The position numbers and the translations under genes are program-made. A stretch of 64,000 nucleotides of DNA from Bordetella parapertussis. GTDB taxonomy: Bacteria; Pseudomonadota; Gammaproteobacteria; Burkholderiales; Burkholderiaceae_B. A model generated the notes under the pieces. It was not told the DNA's origin and did not search any database. It saw only the letters and a program-made list of their open reading frames with translations. The DNA lies in the NCBI GenBank assembly GCA_945872285.1, contig CAMBZR010000004.1:18117-82116 (forward strand), written 5' to 3'. This document shows, in pieces, positions 44,987 through 53,821 of this stretch. Every line of letters begins with the position of its first letter. Position 1 is the first letter of the stretch.

Positions 44987-46873
44987 ATGAACCCGATCCA
45001 GCTGACCCATCAACATTCCCTTAGGCAAAAAGATGCGTTCTGGCGCGAAGAAGCCGCAGGCATCCACTGGGAGACCCCTTTTACTGAAGTGCTTGATTAT
45101 TCAAAGCCACCCTTCGCCCGCTGGTTTGTTGGCGGGCGCACAAACTTATGTTTTAACGCCGTTGACCGTTGGCTGGACACCCAAGCAGACGACCCAGCTT
45201 TGATCTGGATCTCGACCGAAGTCGAGCAAGAACTCACCTACAGTCGTCGGCAACTGTATCGCGAAGTCAATGCGGTCGCGGCAATGTTGCAGGCTCAGGG
45301 TGTTAAGCAAGGCGATCGGGTGTTGATTTATATGCCGATGATGCCTGAGGCGGTTTTTGCCATGTTGGCCTGTGCACGCCTGGGGGCAATTCATTCTGTC
45401 GTGTTTGGCGGGTTTGCCTCGGTGAACCTGGCGCAGCGCATCGACGATGCCTCACCCAAGGTCATTGTGTGCGCGGATGCCGGTTCACGCGGGGGTAAAG
45501 TCACGCCCTACAAACCGTTGTTAGACAAAGCGATCGCGCTGGCGCAGCGACCACCCCAAAAAGTCATCGTGGTCGATCGTGGCTTGTTTGCCTTTGAACC
45601 CGTGGCAGGCCAAGACCTTGATTACGCGAGCCTTCGCACCCAGTTCGAGGGGGCCGTGGTGCCCGTGACATGGCTTGAGTCTTCAGAGCCTAGCTATGTG
45701 CTGTACACCTCAGGCACAACCGGCAAACCCAAGGGCGTTCAGCGTGATACGGGGGGCTACGCCGTGGCTTTGGCCTCGTCGATGCAGCGTATCTTTAACG
45801 GCAAACCCGGCGATACGTATTTGTGCACCAGTGATATTGGTTGGGTGGTCGGACACTCTTACATTGTGTATGGCCCGTTAATCGGCGGTCAAACGACAAT
45901 CCTGTACGAGGGCACGCCTGTGCGCCCCGATGGTGGCATTTTATGGAGTCTGGTCGAGCGCTTTAAGGTCAACACCATGTTCTCAGCGCCCACTGCGATT
46001 CGGGTACTCAAAAAACACGACCCTGCGTTACTCAAAAAATACGATCTGTCCAGCTTGCGAGCGCTGTATCTGGCGGGTGAACCGTTAGATGAACCCACCG
46101 CCCGATGGATTTCTGAGGGGTTGGGTCGCCCCATCATTGACAACTATTGGCAAACTGAATCAGGCTGGCCGATTTTGGCGGCACAGCCGGGTATTGCCGC
46201 GGTTCCCACAAAATTCGGCAGCCCCTCGTTTCCGGTGTATGGCTTTGATGTGCGCGTGCTAGACGAACAAACCGGCGAAGATCTTGGCCCGAACCAAAAA
46301 GGCGTCGTTGCGATCGTGCCACCATTACCCCCGGGCGCGATGACCACGATTTGGGGCGATGATGCGCGCTTTGTGGAAACCTATTTTTCCTCAGTGCCCG
46401 GCCGCTTGGTTTACTCAACCTTTGACTGGGGCCTGACCGATGAAGACGGTTACTGGTTCATTTTAGGTCGAACGGATGACGTGATTAATGTTGCAGGGCA
46501 TCGCCTAGGCACTCGCGAAATCGAAGAGTCGATTAATTGCCACGCTGCAGTCGCAGAATCCGCAGTGGTCGGCATCGCCGATCAGCTTAAGGGTCAGGTT
46601 GCAGTGGGTTTTGCTGTGCTCAAAGATGCCAGCCTGTTTGCGCAGCCAGACGCACTGCTCCAGCTCGAAGGCGACATTATGCGTCTGGTGGATGAACAAC
46701 TTGGCCCCGTGGCGCGACCCTCGCGCGTGCGGTTCGTGACGGCGCTGCCCAAGACGCGCTCTGGTAAAGTGCTGCGTCGGGCGATTGCGGCCGTCTGCGA
46801 GGGACGCGACCCCGGCGATCTCACTACAATCGAAGACCCCTCTGCACTTGAACAAATTAAGGACTCACTGTGA
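44987..46873 (+). CDS. prpE: Propionate-CoA ligase PrpE
   Basis: 628-aa adenylate-forming enzyme of the acetyl/propionyl-CoA synthetase class. P-loop [19 protein letters not shown], hinge and FILGRTDDVINVAGHRLGT, C-terminal Lys in TRSGKVLRR, which is the usual acetylation-controlled residue. The RDTGGYAV stretch after the P-loop separates it from Acs (HSSGGY), supporting propionate. ATG 44987 was chosen, since the frame open from 44891 is not family-like. It overlaps the next gene (GTGA). Confidence 0.9.
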   Translation: MNPIQLTHQHSLRQKDAFWREEAAGIHWETPFTEVLDYSKPPFARWFVGGRTNLCFNAVDRWLDTQADDPALIWISTEVEQELTYSRRQLYREVNAVAAMLQAQGVKQGDRVLIYMPMMPEAVFAMLACARLGAIHSVVFGGFASVNLAQRIDDASPKVIVCADAGSRGGKVTPYKPLLDKAIALAQRPPQKVIVVDRGLFAFEPVAGQDLDYASLRTQFEGAVVPVTWLESSEPSYVLYTSGTTGKPKGVQRDTGGYAVALASSMQRIFNGKPGDTYLCTSDIGWVVGHSYIVYGPLIGGQTTILYEGTPVRPDGGILWSLVERFKVNTMFSAPTAIRVLKKHDPALLKKYDLSSLRALYLAGEPLDEPTARWISEGLGRPIIDNYWQTESGWPILAAQPGIAAVPTKFGSPSFPVYGFDVRVLDEQTGEDLGPNQKGVVAIVPPLPPGAMTTIWGDDARFVETYFSSVPGRLVYSTFDWGLTDEDGYWFILGRTDDVINVAGHRLGTREIEESINCHAAVAESAVVGIADQLKGQVAVGFAVLKDASLFAQPDALLQLEGDIMRLVDEQLGPVARPSRVRFVTALPKTRSGKVLRRAIAAVCEGRDPGDLTTIEDPSALEQIKDSL

Positions 46874-47277
46874 AAACTAAAGCCGTACTGACTGATGCCG
46901 ATGTTTCTAAAATCCTGGCTGCCTCTAAAGCCCATGCGAACAAAAACAATTGGGCCGTGACCATTGCGGTGGTAGACGATGGTGGTCATCTGCTGGGCTT
47001 GCAACGCCTTGACGGAGCCGCTGCAATGTCCGCGCACATCGCACCCGCTAAAGCGCACACCTCAGCGCTCGCGCGTCGCGAAACCAAAGTCTACGAAGAC
47101 ATTATCAACAATGGTCGAACCGCCTTTTTGTCGGCGCCAACGTTGCAAGGCATGCTCGAAGGCGGCGTACCGATTATTGTTGAGGGTCAAGTGATCGGCG
47201 CCGTCGGTGTGTCGGGCGTGAAATCTTCAGAAGACGCAGAGATCGCTGCGGCCGGCATTGCTGCGTTGACAGCCTAA
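46870..47277 (+). CDS. GlcG/HbpS-family heme-binding-like protein
   Basis: 135-aa small alpha/beta protein of the GlcG/HbpS (DUF336) family, with AVVDDGGHLLGLQRLDGA, HIAPAKAHTSA and GGVPIIVEGQVIGAVGVSG. Relatives bind heme or cobalamin, or occur in glycolate operons. The GTG start overlaps the prpE stop, so it is translationally coupled to prpE, and acs follows after 65 bases. There is no signal peptide, hence cytosolic. Role unknown. Confidence 0.88.
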   Translation: MKTKAVLTDADVSKILAASKAHANKNNWAVTIAVVDDGGHLLGLQRLDGAAAMSAHIAPAKAHTSALARRETKVYEDIINNGRTAFLSAPTLQGMLEGGVPIIVEGQVIGAVGVSGVKSSEDAEIAAAGIAALTA

Positions 47278-47342
47278 TTTATTGACAGACTCCAGCAAAT
47301 GATCAAAGCGTATTGATCCTGGACGTCACGGAGACCAGACAC

Positions 47343-49322
47343 ATGGCGAACTCAATCGAATCCACCTTAGTTGAAACGCGCGTATTTCAACCGCCGCCGG
47401 GCTTTGTTGAACAAGCCAATGTAGCGGGTCAGGCAGGCTATCAGGCGCTGCTCGAGGCAGCTGATCGTGATCCCGAGGCTTTTTGGGCCAAGCAGGCGCG
47501 TGAGCATTTGCACTGGACTAAACCGTTTACCAAGGTGCTCGATGAGTCGCGTGCGCCGTTCTTTGAGTGGTTTGCTGATGGTGAACTTAACGTCTCGGCC
47601 AACTGCTTAGACGTCAATCTTAAAAATGGCAACGCCAACAAAGTCGCAATTATTTTTGAAGCCGATGACGGTGTTGTTAAAAAAATTACGTATCAAGCAC
47701 TACACGATCGCGTGTGTCAGTTGGCCAATGGTCTCAAAGCACTGGGTCACCAGAAGGGCGAGCGCTCGATCATCTATATGCCGATGTCGATTGAAGCGGT
47801 TGTGGCGATTCAGGCCTGTGCCCGCCTGGGCATCATTCACTCAGTGGTGTTCGGTGGCTTCTCGGCTAAAAGTCTGCACGAGCGCATCACCGACGTTGGC
47901 GCAAGCTTAGTACTGACGGCCGATGAACAAATGCGCGGCGGCAAGGCAATTGCGCTTAAACCGGCCGTCGACGAGGCCTTGGCGATGGGCGGTTGCGAGG
48001 CCGTGCGTCACTGCATCGTTTATAAGCGCACGGGCGGCAAGATTAACTGGGACGCTAAACGTGATGTTTGGCTACACGAGCTTGCTGACAAACAAGCCAC
48101 CACCTGTGAACCTGTCGCCGTCGGTGCTGAACATCCCCTGTTTATTTTGTATACCTCGGGCTCGACGGGTAAGCCCAAAGGCGTGCAACACTCTTCGGGT
48201 GGTTACTTGTTGTGGGCCAAGCTCACGATGCAATGGGTATTCGATGCAAAAGCGAAGGATGTTTTTTGGTGCACGGCCGACGTGGGTTGGGTCACGGGCC
48301 ATACCTATGTGACGTATGGTCCCTTGGCGGCTGGTTTGACGCAAATTGTGTTTGAAGGTGTGCCCACCTATCCGAATGCGGGGCGTTTTTGGAAAACGAT
48401 TCAAGAGCACAAAGTATCGATTTTTTACACCGCACCCACAGCGATTCGGTCGTTGATTAAAACGTCAGATGCAGATTCTGCTGTGCATCCCAAAAGCTTT
48501 GATATGTCGAGTTTGCGCCTGTTGGGTTCAGTGGGCGAGCCCATCAACCCAGAAGCCTGGATGTGGTACCACACCAATGTCGGAGGTGGGCGTTGCCCCA
48601 TCGTCGATACCTGGTGGCAAACAGAAACTGGCGGACATATGATTACGCCGCTGCCAGGCGCGACACCCTTAAAACCCGGTTCATGCACGACGCGTTTGCC
48701 CGGCATTACCGCGGCGATTGTGGATGAAGTCGGGGGCGACGTTGCCGCAGGTAACGGTGGCTTCTTGGTGATTAAGCGCCCTTGGCCCTCAATGATTCGC
48801 GGGATCTGGGGTGACCCTGAGCGTTACGTCAAAAGCTATTTTCCGCCAGAGTTGGGCGGCTATTATTTGGCAGGCGATGGCGCACAATGCGATAAAGACG
48901 GCTGCTTCTGGATTATGGGTCGTATTGATGACGTGTTGAACGTTTCTGGCCACCGTTTGGGTACGATGGAAGTCGAATCCGCCCTCGTGGCGCACGAAAT
49001 GGTGGCTGAGGCTGCGGTCGTTGGGCGCCCAGACGCAACCACCGGCGAGGCGATCGTTGCCTTTGTCGTGCTCAAACGCGCACGCCCTGAAGGTGACGAA
49101 GCGATCGCACTAGGCAAGCAACTGCGCGACTGGGTCGCCAAAGAGATCGGCCCGATTGCCAAGCCAAAAGAGATTCGTTTTGGCGATAACTTGCCCAAAA
49201 CACGCTCAGGCAAAATTATGCGTCGCTTGTTGCGAGTGGTGGCTAAGGGCGAGGCGATTACGCAAGATATTTCAACGCTTGAAAACCCGGCGATCTTGGA
49301 TCAGTTGTCTAAACCGGTTTAA
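47343..49322 (+). CDS. acs: Acetyl-CoA synthetase Acs
   Basis: 659-aa acetate-CoA ligase. P-loop [28 protein letters not shown] substrate motif, [16 protein letters not shown] and the acetylatable Lys in [13 protein letters not shown] 47343 is favoured over an upstream in-frame start at 47313. Together with prpE and the GlcG-like gene it forms a cluster for short-chain acid activation. The downstream 116-base gap has a small CGAC/GTCG repeat only. Confidence 0.96.
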   Translation: MANSIESTLVETRVFQPPPGFVEQANVAGQAGYQALLEAADRDPEAFWAKQAREHLHWTKPFTKVLDESRAPFFEWFADGELNVSANCLDVNLKNGNANKVAIIFEADDGVVKKITYQALHDRVCQLANGLKALGHQKGERSIIYMPMSIEAVVAIQACARLGIIHSVVFGGFSAKSLHERITDVGASLVLTADEQMRGGKAIALKPAVDEALAMGGCEAVRHCIVYKRTGGKINWDAKRDVWLHELADKQATTCEPVAVGAEHPLFILYTSGSTGKPKGVQHSSGGYLLWAKLTMQWVFDAKAKDVFWCTADVGWVTGHTYVTYGPLAAGLTQIVFEGVPTYPNAGRFWKTIQEHKVSIFYTAPTAIRSLIKTSDADSAVHPKSFDMSSLRLLGSVGEPINPEAWMWYHTNVGGGRCPIVDTWWQTETGGHMITPLPGATPLKPGSCTTRLPGITAAIVDEVGGDVAAGNGGFLVIKRPWPSMIRGIWGDPERYVKSYFPPELGGYYLAGDGAQCDKDGCFWIMGRIDDVLNVSGHRLGTMEVESALVAHEMVAEAAVVGRPDATTGEAIVAFVVLKRARPEGDEAIALGKQLRDWVAKEIGPIAKPKEIRFGDNLPKTRSGKIMRRLLRVVAKGEAITQDISTLENPAILDQLSKPV

Positions 49323-49438
49323 GTGACTGTAAAAGTAGTTGCACGATCGACGATATTGTCGTACACCTTTGGTTCGGTTGTTGAATGTTAAGTCGTTTAA
49401 CGCCAAAGAATATTTTTCAACGAAAAGGGAGATTCTTC

Positions 49439-50260
49439 ATGTCTTATCTTAAACCGTCGTTTTTAAAGTCGCTGGGTCTGTTTGCAACTGCCGCCTTGCT
49501 TTCAATCAATAGTGCCTCGGCGCAGGTGGACACCCTGGCCAGTATCAAACAAAAGGGCAAGATGGTAGTGGGCGTCAAGGCCGATTACAAACCCTTTGGT
49601 TATGTGGATCCGTCGGGAAAAATCGTCGGTTTTGAAATCGACATGGCCAACGAAATCGCCAAAAAATTAGGCGTATCAATCGAATTGATCCCTGTTGTGG
49701 CTGCTAACCGCTTGGAGTTCGTCAAGCAAGGTCGCACCGATCTGATGATCGCGACCATGTCCTACAAGCCCGATCGCGCTGAAGTGGTGGCCATCCCTGA
49801 GCCTTTCTATTACGCTAGTGCTGCTGCACTCTTTGCTAAAAAGAATTCTGGCTTAAAGGCCTGGACAGACCTCAAAGGCAAAACGGTGTGCGGTATTCAG
49901 GGCGCGTATTACAACCGCCGCACGGGCGATGAGTTTGGTGCAAAACTGCTGACTTTCAAAGGCTCAACCGAAGCCCTGGCCGCGCTCGAGGCGGGCAATT
50001 GTGTAGGGATGGTTTTTGACTCAACCTTTTATGCCGGCCTAACCGGCGAGGCAAAATGGGCCGACTACGCCATCGTGTTGCCTTTGATTGATCCAGAGCC
50101 TTGGGGCATGGGTCTGCGCAAAGAAGATGCTAAGTTTGCGGCCTTTATTAGTGACACATTAAAAGAATGGCATAAAACGGGTTTCATTATCGGGCTTGAA
50201 AAGAAGTGGGGCATCTCGCCCTCGCCATATCTGGTCGAGCAGAACGCAAAATTCAAATAA
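49439..50260 (+). CDS. Polar amino-acid ABC transporter substrate-binding protein
   Basis: 273-aa family-3 solute-binding protein with Sec signal (residues 1-28, ASAQ). Core motifs VVGVKADYKPFGYVDPSGKIVGFEIDMANEIAKKLG. Binding-site residues typical for glutamine/cystine-type proteins are present, but the specific amino acid cannot be read. It opens an operon with two permeases, a YbaK-type editing gene and an ATPase. RBS is AAAGGGAGA; the frame open from 49385 is not used. Confidence 0.93.
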   Translation: MSYLKPSFLKSLGLFATAALLSINSASAQVDTLASIKQKGKMVVGVKADYKPFGYVDPSGKIVGFEIDMANEIAKKLGVSIELIPVVAANRLEFVKQGRTDLMIATMSYKPDRAEVVAIPEPFYYASAAALFAKKNSGLKAWTDLKGKTVCGIQGAYYNRRTGDEFGAKLLTFKGSTEALAALEAGNCVGMVFDSTFYAGLTGEAKWADYAIVLPLIDPEPWGMGLRKEDAKFAAFISDTLKEWHKTGFIIGLEKKWGISPSPYLVEQNAKFK

Positions 50261-50288
50261 TTTGGTTGGGTAACAGGCCGAGCAAGTG

Positions 50289-51020
50289 ATGGATAGTGTT
50301 GCGGCCTGGTTTAAATGGCTACACCAGACGAGCGGCATCAAGCTAACGATTTTTTACGATCGCTATGACCGCTCGCGTTTTCTTGAAGGCCTGAGCACCA
50401 CGCTTGAGTTGTCGGCCATCGTGATTGTGTTGAGTCTTTTCTTTGGTGCGATTGTCGCTTGGCTGGTTGGCACGAAGTATCAATGGCTTCGCCGTTGTGT
50501 CGGTGCGTACGTTCAACTGTTTCGTAATACGCCGCCGCTCGTTCAGATTTATTTCTTTTATTTTGCGATTGGCCCACTCTTGCCGAAGGTGGGAGGTGCG
50601 CCGCTGTTGGGCTCGCTGGGTTGGGCGATTGTCGCTTTGACTTTGCTTGAAACCGCGTTTACGGCAGAGATTTTTAGGGCAGGTATTGAAGCGGTGCCCA
50701 AGGCGACGATTGAAGCGGCTCAGGCGCTTGGTTATTCGCGTACGCAAATTTTCAGGCGTGTCGTGTTTCCGCTCGCCTTACGCGTAACGATGCCAGCATT
50801 GAATAACAACCTGGTGAACCTAGTAAAAACCACCACCTTAGGCTACGCGATTGCCGTGCCAGAATTGCTCTATATGTCTGGCCAAATCTGGTCTGAACAG
50901 GTCAATGTGACTGAAATGATGATTGTGCTGTTGCTGACCTACATTGCGATTGTCGGTTTGATCAATCAATTGATGCAGTGGTTTGAAAAAAGGTTGTACG
51001 TACCGGGGTTTGGTCAATGA
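50289..51020 (+). CDS. Amino-acid ABC transporter permease (HisM/GlnP family)
   Basis: 243-aa inner-membrane permease with the EAA loop EAAQALGYSRTQIFRRVVFPLALR and about five helices (first at 40-60). ATG 50289 was used; GTG 50286 is an alternative. The stop overlaps the second permease (ATGA at 51017-51020). Confidence 0.92.
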   Translation: MDSVAAWFKWLHQTSGIKLTIFYDRYDRSRFLEGLSTTLELSAIVIVLSLFFGAIVAWLVGTKYQWLRRCVGAYVQLFRNTPPLVQIYFFYFAIGPLLPKVGGAPLLGSLGWAIVALTLLETAFTAEIFRAGIEAVPKATIEAAQALGYSRTQIFRRVVFPLALRVTMPALNNNLVNLVKTTTLGYAIAVPELLYMSGQIWSEQVNVTEMMIVLLLTYIAIVGLINQLMQWFEKRLYVPGFGQ

Positions 51021-51859
51021 AACGTCTGCCGGTCATGTTGCCCTTTCGTTTGCAGTCTCAGGTTGTGCTCATTGATCGCTCGAGTGGGGGCGGTTTATTT
51101 GTTTGGCAAACAGGCCTACTACTACTGGTTACCTTGATCGGTTCGGTCGCGACCGCACAGGCCCAGGCAGTGGCTGCTCAGGCCTCGGTGCTGAGCTTGC
51201 TACTGAAGTGGACACCTCTGCTGGCACAAGGTTTCTTGTTCAATCTCGCCATTAGTTTCATGGCGATGCTGCTGGGGACTGCCGCAGGGGTCGTGTTGGG
51301 GTTGGCTCGAGTTTCACTGCTTGCGCCAGTGCGTGGCACCTCGTGGCTGGTCGTACAGTTTTTTCGCAATGCGCCGTGGCTGGTGTTGCTATTTTTTGTC
51401 ATGTTTTTAATGCCGTTTGAATTCAAAATTGGTCAGCACACGATTCCGTTTCCGGATTGGATCAAATCGACCATTGGCCTGGCGTTGCCAATCATGGCAA
51501 ACATTGCAGAGATTGTGCGCGGTGCCGTGCAGTCGATTCCCTCGGCGCAATGGGAGGCCGCGCGTTCGCTTGCCTTTAATCGTCGGCAAATTTTATGGCA
51601 GATTATTTTGCCGCAGTGCATCAAGCGGATGCTGCCGTCGTGGATGAACTGGTATGCCATTTTGACAATGGCCACCACGCTCGCCTCGATTGTCGGGGTC
51701 TCAGAGGTGATGACAACGGTGGGCCATATTACTGCCGCCGAGTCGCGCACTGACTTTTTAATACCCATTTATAGCTATGTGCTGTTGTGGTTCTTTATAT
51801 ACTGCTATCCGATCGCTTGTTACACGCGTCGCCTTGAAGCGCGTTTTGCCGAGCGTTAA
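51017..51859 (+). CDS. Amino-acid ABC transporter permease (second subunit)
   Basis: 280 aa with EAA loop EAARSLAFNRRQILWQIILPQCIKRMLP and an additional N-terminal hydrophobic segment (about 33-55) longer than in the first permease. Coupled to it by a 4-base overlap. It is followed after 74 bases not by the expected ATPase but by a YbaK-domain gene. Confidence 0.92.
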   Translation: MKRLPVMLPFRLQSQVVLIDRSSGGGLFVWQTGLLLLVTLIGSVATAQAQAVAAQASVLSLLLKWTPLLAQGFLFNLAISFMAMLLGTAAGVVLGLARVSLLAPVRGTSWLVVQFFRNAPWLVLLFFVMFLMPFEFKIGQHTIPFPDWIKSTIGLALPIMANIAEIVRGAVQSIPSAQWEAARSLAFNRRQILWQIILPQCIKRMLPSWMNWYAILTMATTLASIVGVSEVMTTVGHITAAESRTDFLIPIYSYVLLWFFIYCYPIACYTRRLEARFAER

Positions 51860-51933
51860 ATAATGTCTAGATCTTCTATGCTATTTGATCGATTGCCTGG
51901 CAAACCTTAATTGAAACCTAATCAGAGATCTCA

Positions 51934-52458
51934 ATGGAGCAGTCACTCACTTTGAAGCTACAAGATTTTTTGACTACGCACGCGATCAAGCTCGAGCGTC
52001 ACGAACATGCGGCCGTGATGACGGTGGCTGAGTCCGAGTTGCTTGTTCCCTTGTTACCCGGGGCCAAAACAAAAAATCTGTTTTTGCGTGATAAAAAAGG
52101 GCTTAAACATTTTTTGGTCACAATCCCCGCTGCGCTCAGTGCGAATCTGAATCAGTTGGGTGATGTACTTGGTGCTGGGCGTTTAGGCTTTGCCTCGGCC
52201 GAGCGGCTACTCACGCATCTGGGCGTCACGCCAGGCTCGGTGAGCCTGCTAGGCTTGGTCAACGACGTGGGGCACAACGTACAATTTGTAATTGATCAGG
52301 CCTTGTGGAATGCCCCCGCTGTGCAAGCGCATCCGTTGATCAATACGGCGACGCTGGTGGTGCCACACGCCGACTTAGTCAGATTTTTAGCCGCCACCGG
52401 GCACGAACCTAAAATTATTTCTGTGCCCGCCAATGCGGCAGAGGATGTCGCACGATGA
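51934..52458 (+). CDS. YbaK/ProXp-type aminoacyl-tRNA editing protein
   Basis: 174-aa free-standing deacylase of the YbaK/PrdX fold, which hydrolyses mischarged tRNA, for example Ala-tRNA(Pro). Motifs are [28 protein letters not shown] (the Lys-rich substrate-recognition segment of PrdX/ProXp) and [18 protein letters not shown], which places it closer to ProXp-ala/PrdX than to YbaK. It sits inside the amino-acid ABC transporter operon, with its stop overlapping the ATPase start. Confidence 0.87.
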   Translation: MEQSLTLKLQDFLTTHAIKLERHEHAAVMTVAESELLVPLLPGAKTKNLFLRDKKGLKHFLVTIPAALSANLNQLGDVLGAGRLGFASAERLLTHLGVTPGSVSLLGLVNDVGHNVQFVIDQALWNAPAVQAHPLINTATLVVPHADLVRFLAATGHEPKIISVPANAAEDVAR

Positions 52459-53231
52459 CTTCGTCGTTTACCGAAAAAAGTTCAAGCCGACTCACTCAGC
52501 CCCAAGTGCGAATTCACGACGTCCACAAAGCATTTGGCGCGGTGAAAGTTTTGCGTGGGATGTCCTTAGCAGTGGGTGCTGGGCAGGCGATTTGTGTCAT
52601 CGGGCCGTCGGGCTCGGGTAAATCAACCTTGCTGCGTTGTATCAATGGGCTGATCCCGGTAGATCGCGGCGAGGTCTTTGTGGGCGAGCATGCGGTGCAT
52701 ACCCTTAAATCCGATCACGATATGATCGCCTTGCGTAAAGACGTATCGATTGTGTTTCAGCAGTACAACTTGTTTCCGCATAAGACGGCGTTGCAAAACA
52801 TCATGATGGCGCCAATACAAGTCTTGGGTCAAAATAAAGACGAAGTGCATGAGCGTGCGTTGGGCTTGTTAAAAAAAGTCCGGCTCGAAGATAAAATGAA
52901 TAATTATCCTGGCGAGTTGTCAGGCGGGCAGCAGCAGCGCGTGGCCATCGCGCGGGCGTTGGCCATGCAACCTTCAGTGATGTTGTTTGATGAGGTCACC
53001 GCGGCCCTTGATCCCGAAACGCGTAAAGAGGTGTTGCTGACGATTCGCCAGTTAGTCGAAGAGGGCATGACCTCAATCTTAGTCACGCACGAAATGGCCT
53101 TCGCACGCGAAATCGCGGATCGCGTGTACTTCACCGATCAAGGTGTGATTGTCGAAGAAGGCACGCCACAGCAGATTTTTGATGAACCACAAGTGCAAAG
53201 AACCAAGGCGTTTCTTGAGCAGGTGCTTTAG
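52455..53231 (+). CDS. Amino-acid ABC transporter ATP-binding protein (GlnQ family)
   Basis: 258 aa. Walker [10 protein letters not shown], signature [15 protein letters not shown], Walker [15 protein letters not shown], and His in LVTHEM. The N-terminus to about residue 16 is not conserved and ATG 52455 is coupled to the editing gene. Completes the SBP-permease-permease-editing-ATPase operon. Its stop overlaps the soxG stop on the other strand. Confidence 0.94.
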   Translation: MTSSFTEKSSSRLTQPQVRIHDVHKAFGAVKVLRGMSLAVGAGQAICVIGPSGSGKSTLLRCINGLIPVDRGEVFVGEHAVHTLKSDHDMIALRKDVSIVFQQYNLFPHKTALQNIMMAPIQVLGQNKDEVHERALGLLKKVRLEDKMNNYPGELSGGQQQRVAIARALAMQPSVMLFDEVTAALDPETRKEVLLTIRQLVEEGMTSILVTHEMAFAREIADRVYFTDQGVIVEEGTPQQIFDEPQVQRTKAFLEQVL

Positions 53232-53821
53232 GGCTCTACCCTCAAACCAAACTCGGCACCGGCCTCAAGCAAGGCCTCAAGCACGTGTTCGGCATAGCCT
53301 CTAAACACTAACAGCTCAAAAGTGAATTCGTCAGAGCCGCGTGAAAGCGTCATGCCGATATGTCCAACGCGCGTATTGGTTGCAGCACTCACCCCAAAGT
53401 GCTCTAACGCTAAATCCAGACTACAAAATTTATTGAGTGTGCGTTGTGCTGCGGCGCCTGACACGACGATGGCGGTGCGTGCATGGCTTAAGTCGACCAC
53501 GCTCGCGAGGCCACTGAGTGCAACGCGCAGGGCTTGCGCTTGAATCGTTGCATACAGATCGCCCACGATTTGCCAAATACCGGGCCCAAGCAAACGCACG
53601 CTTAAGATCGCGTTGCTAGTCATCTGATTGGGCGAGGGCAGATTGATGTTTAAGACGGTGCTCAACGCCGCTGCGGTCTCTTGTTGCGTTGAACCAAAAG
53701 CCGAGACTTGCAAAATAGTTAAGGGCCGTCGTTCAGAAATCGTGACCGTGGGGTGAGCCATTTGATGCGCGTCAGACGCTTGCGCGAGAAGTGCTGCGAT
53801 TGCAGAGTGGCGTTCGATCAT
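53228..53821 (-). CDS. soxG: Sarcosine oxidase gamma subunit
   Basis: 197-aa small subunit of heterotetrameric sarcosine oxidase, called from position after soxA plus the SoxG features ([20 protein letters not shown] and WQIVGD). It has no catalytic role of its own. Start overlaps soxA (ATGA). The 3' end overlaps the convergent ATPase stop. Confidence 0.88.
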   Translation of the reverse strand: MIERHSAIAALLAQASDAHQMAHPTVTISERRPLTILQVSAFGSTQQETAAALSTVLNINLPSPNQMTSNAILSVRLLGPGIWQIVGDLYATIQAQALRVALSGLASVVDLSHARTAIVVSGAAAQRTLNKFCSLDLALEHFGVSAATNTRVGHIGMTLSRGSDEFTFELLVFRGYAEHVLEALLEAGAEFGLRVEP

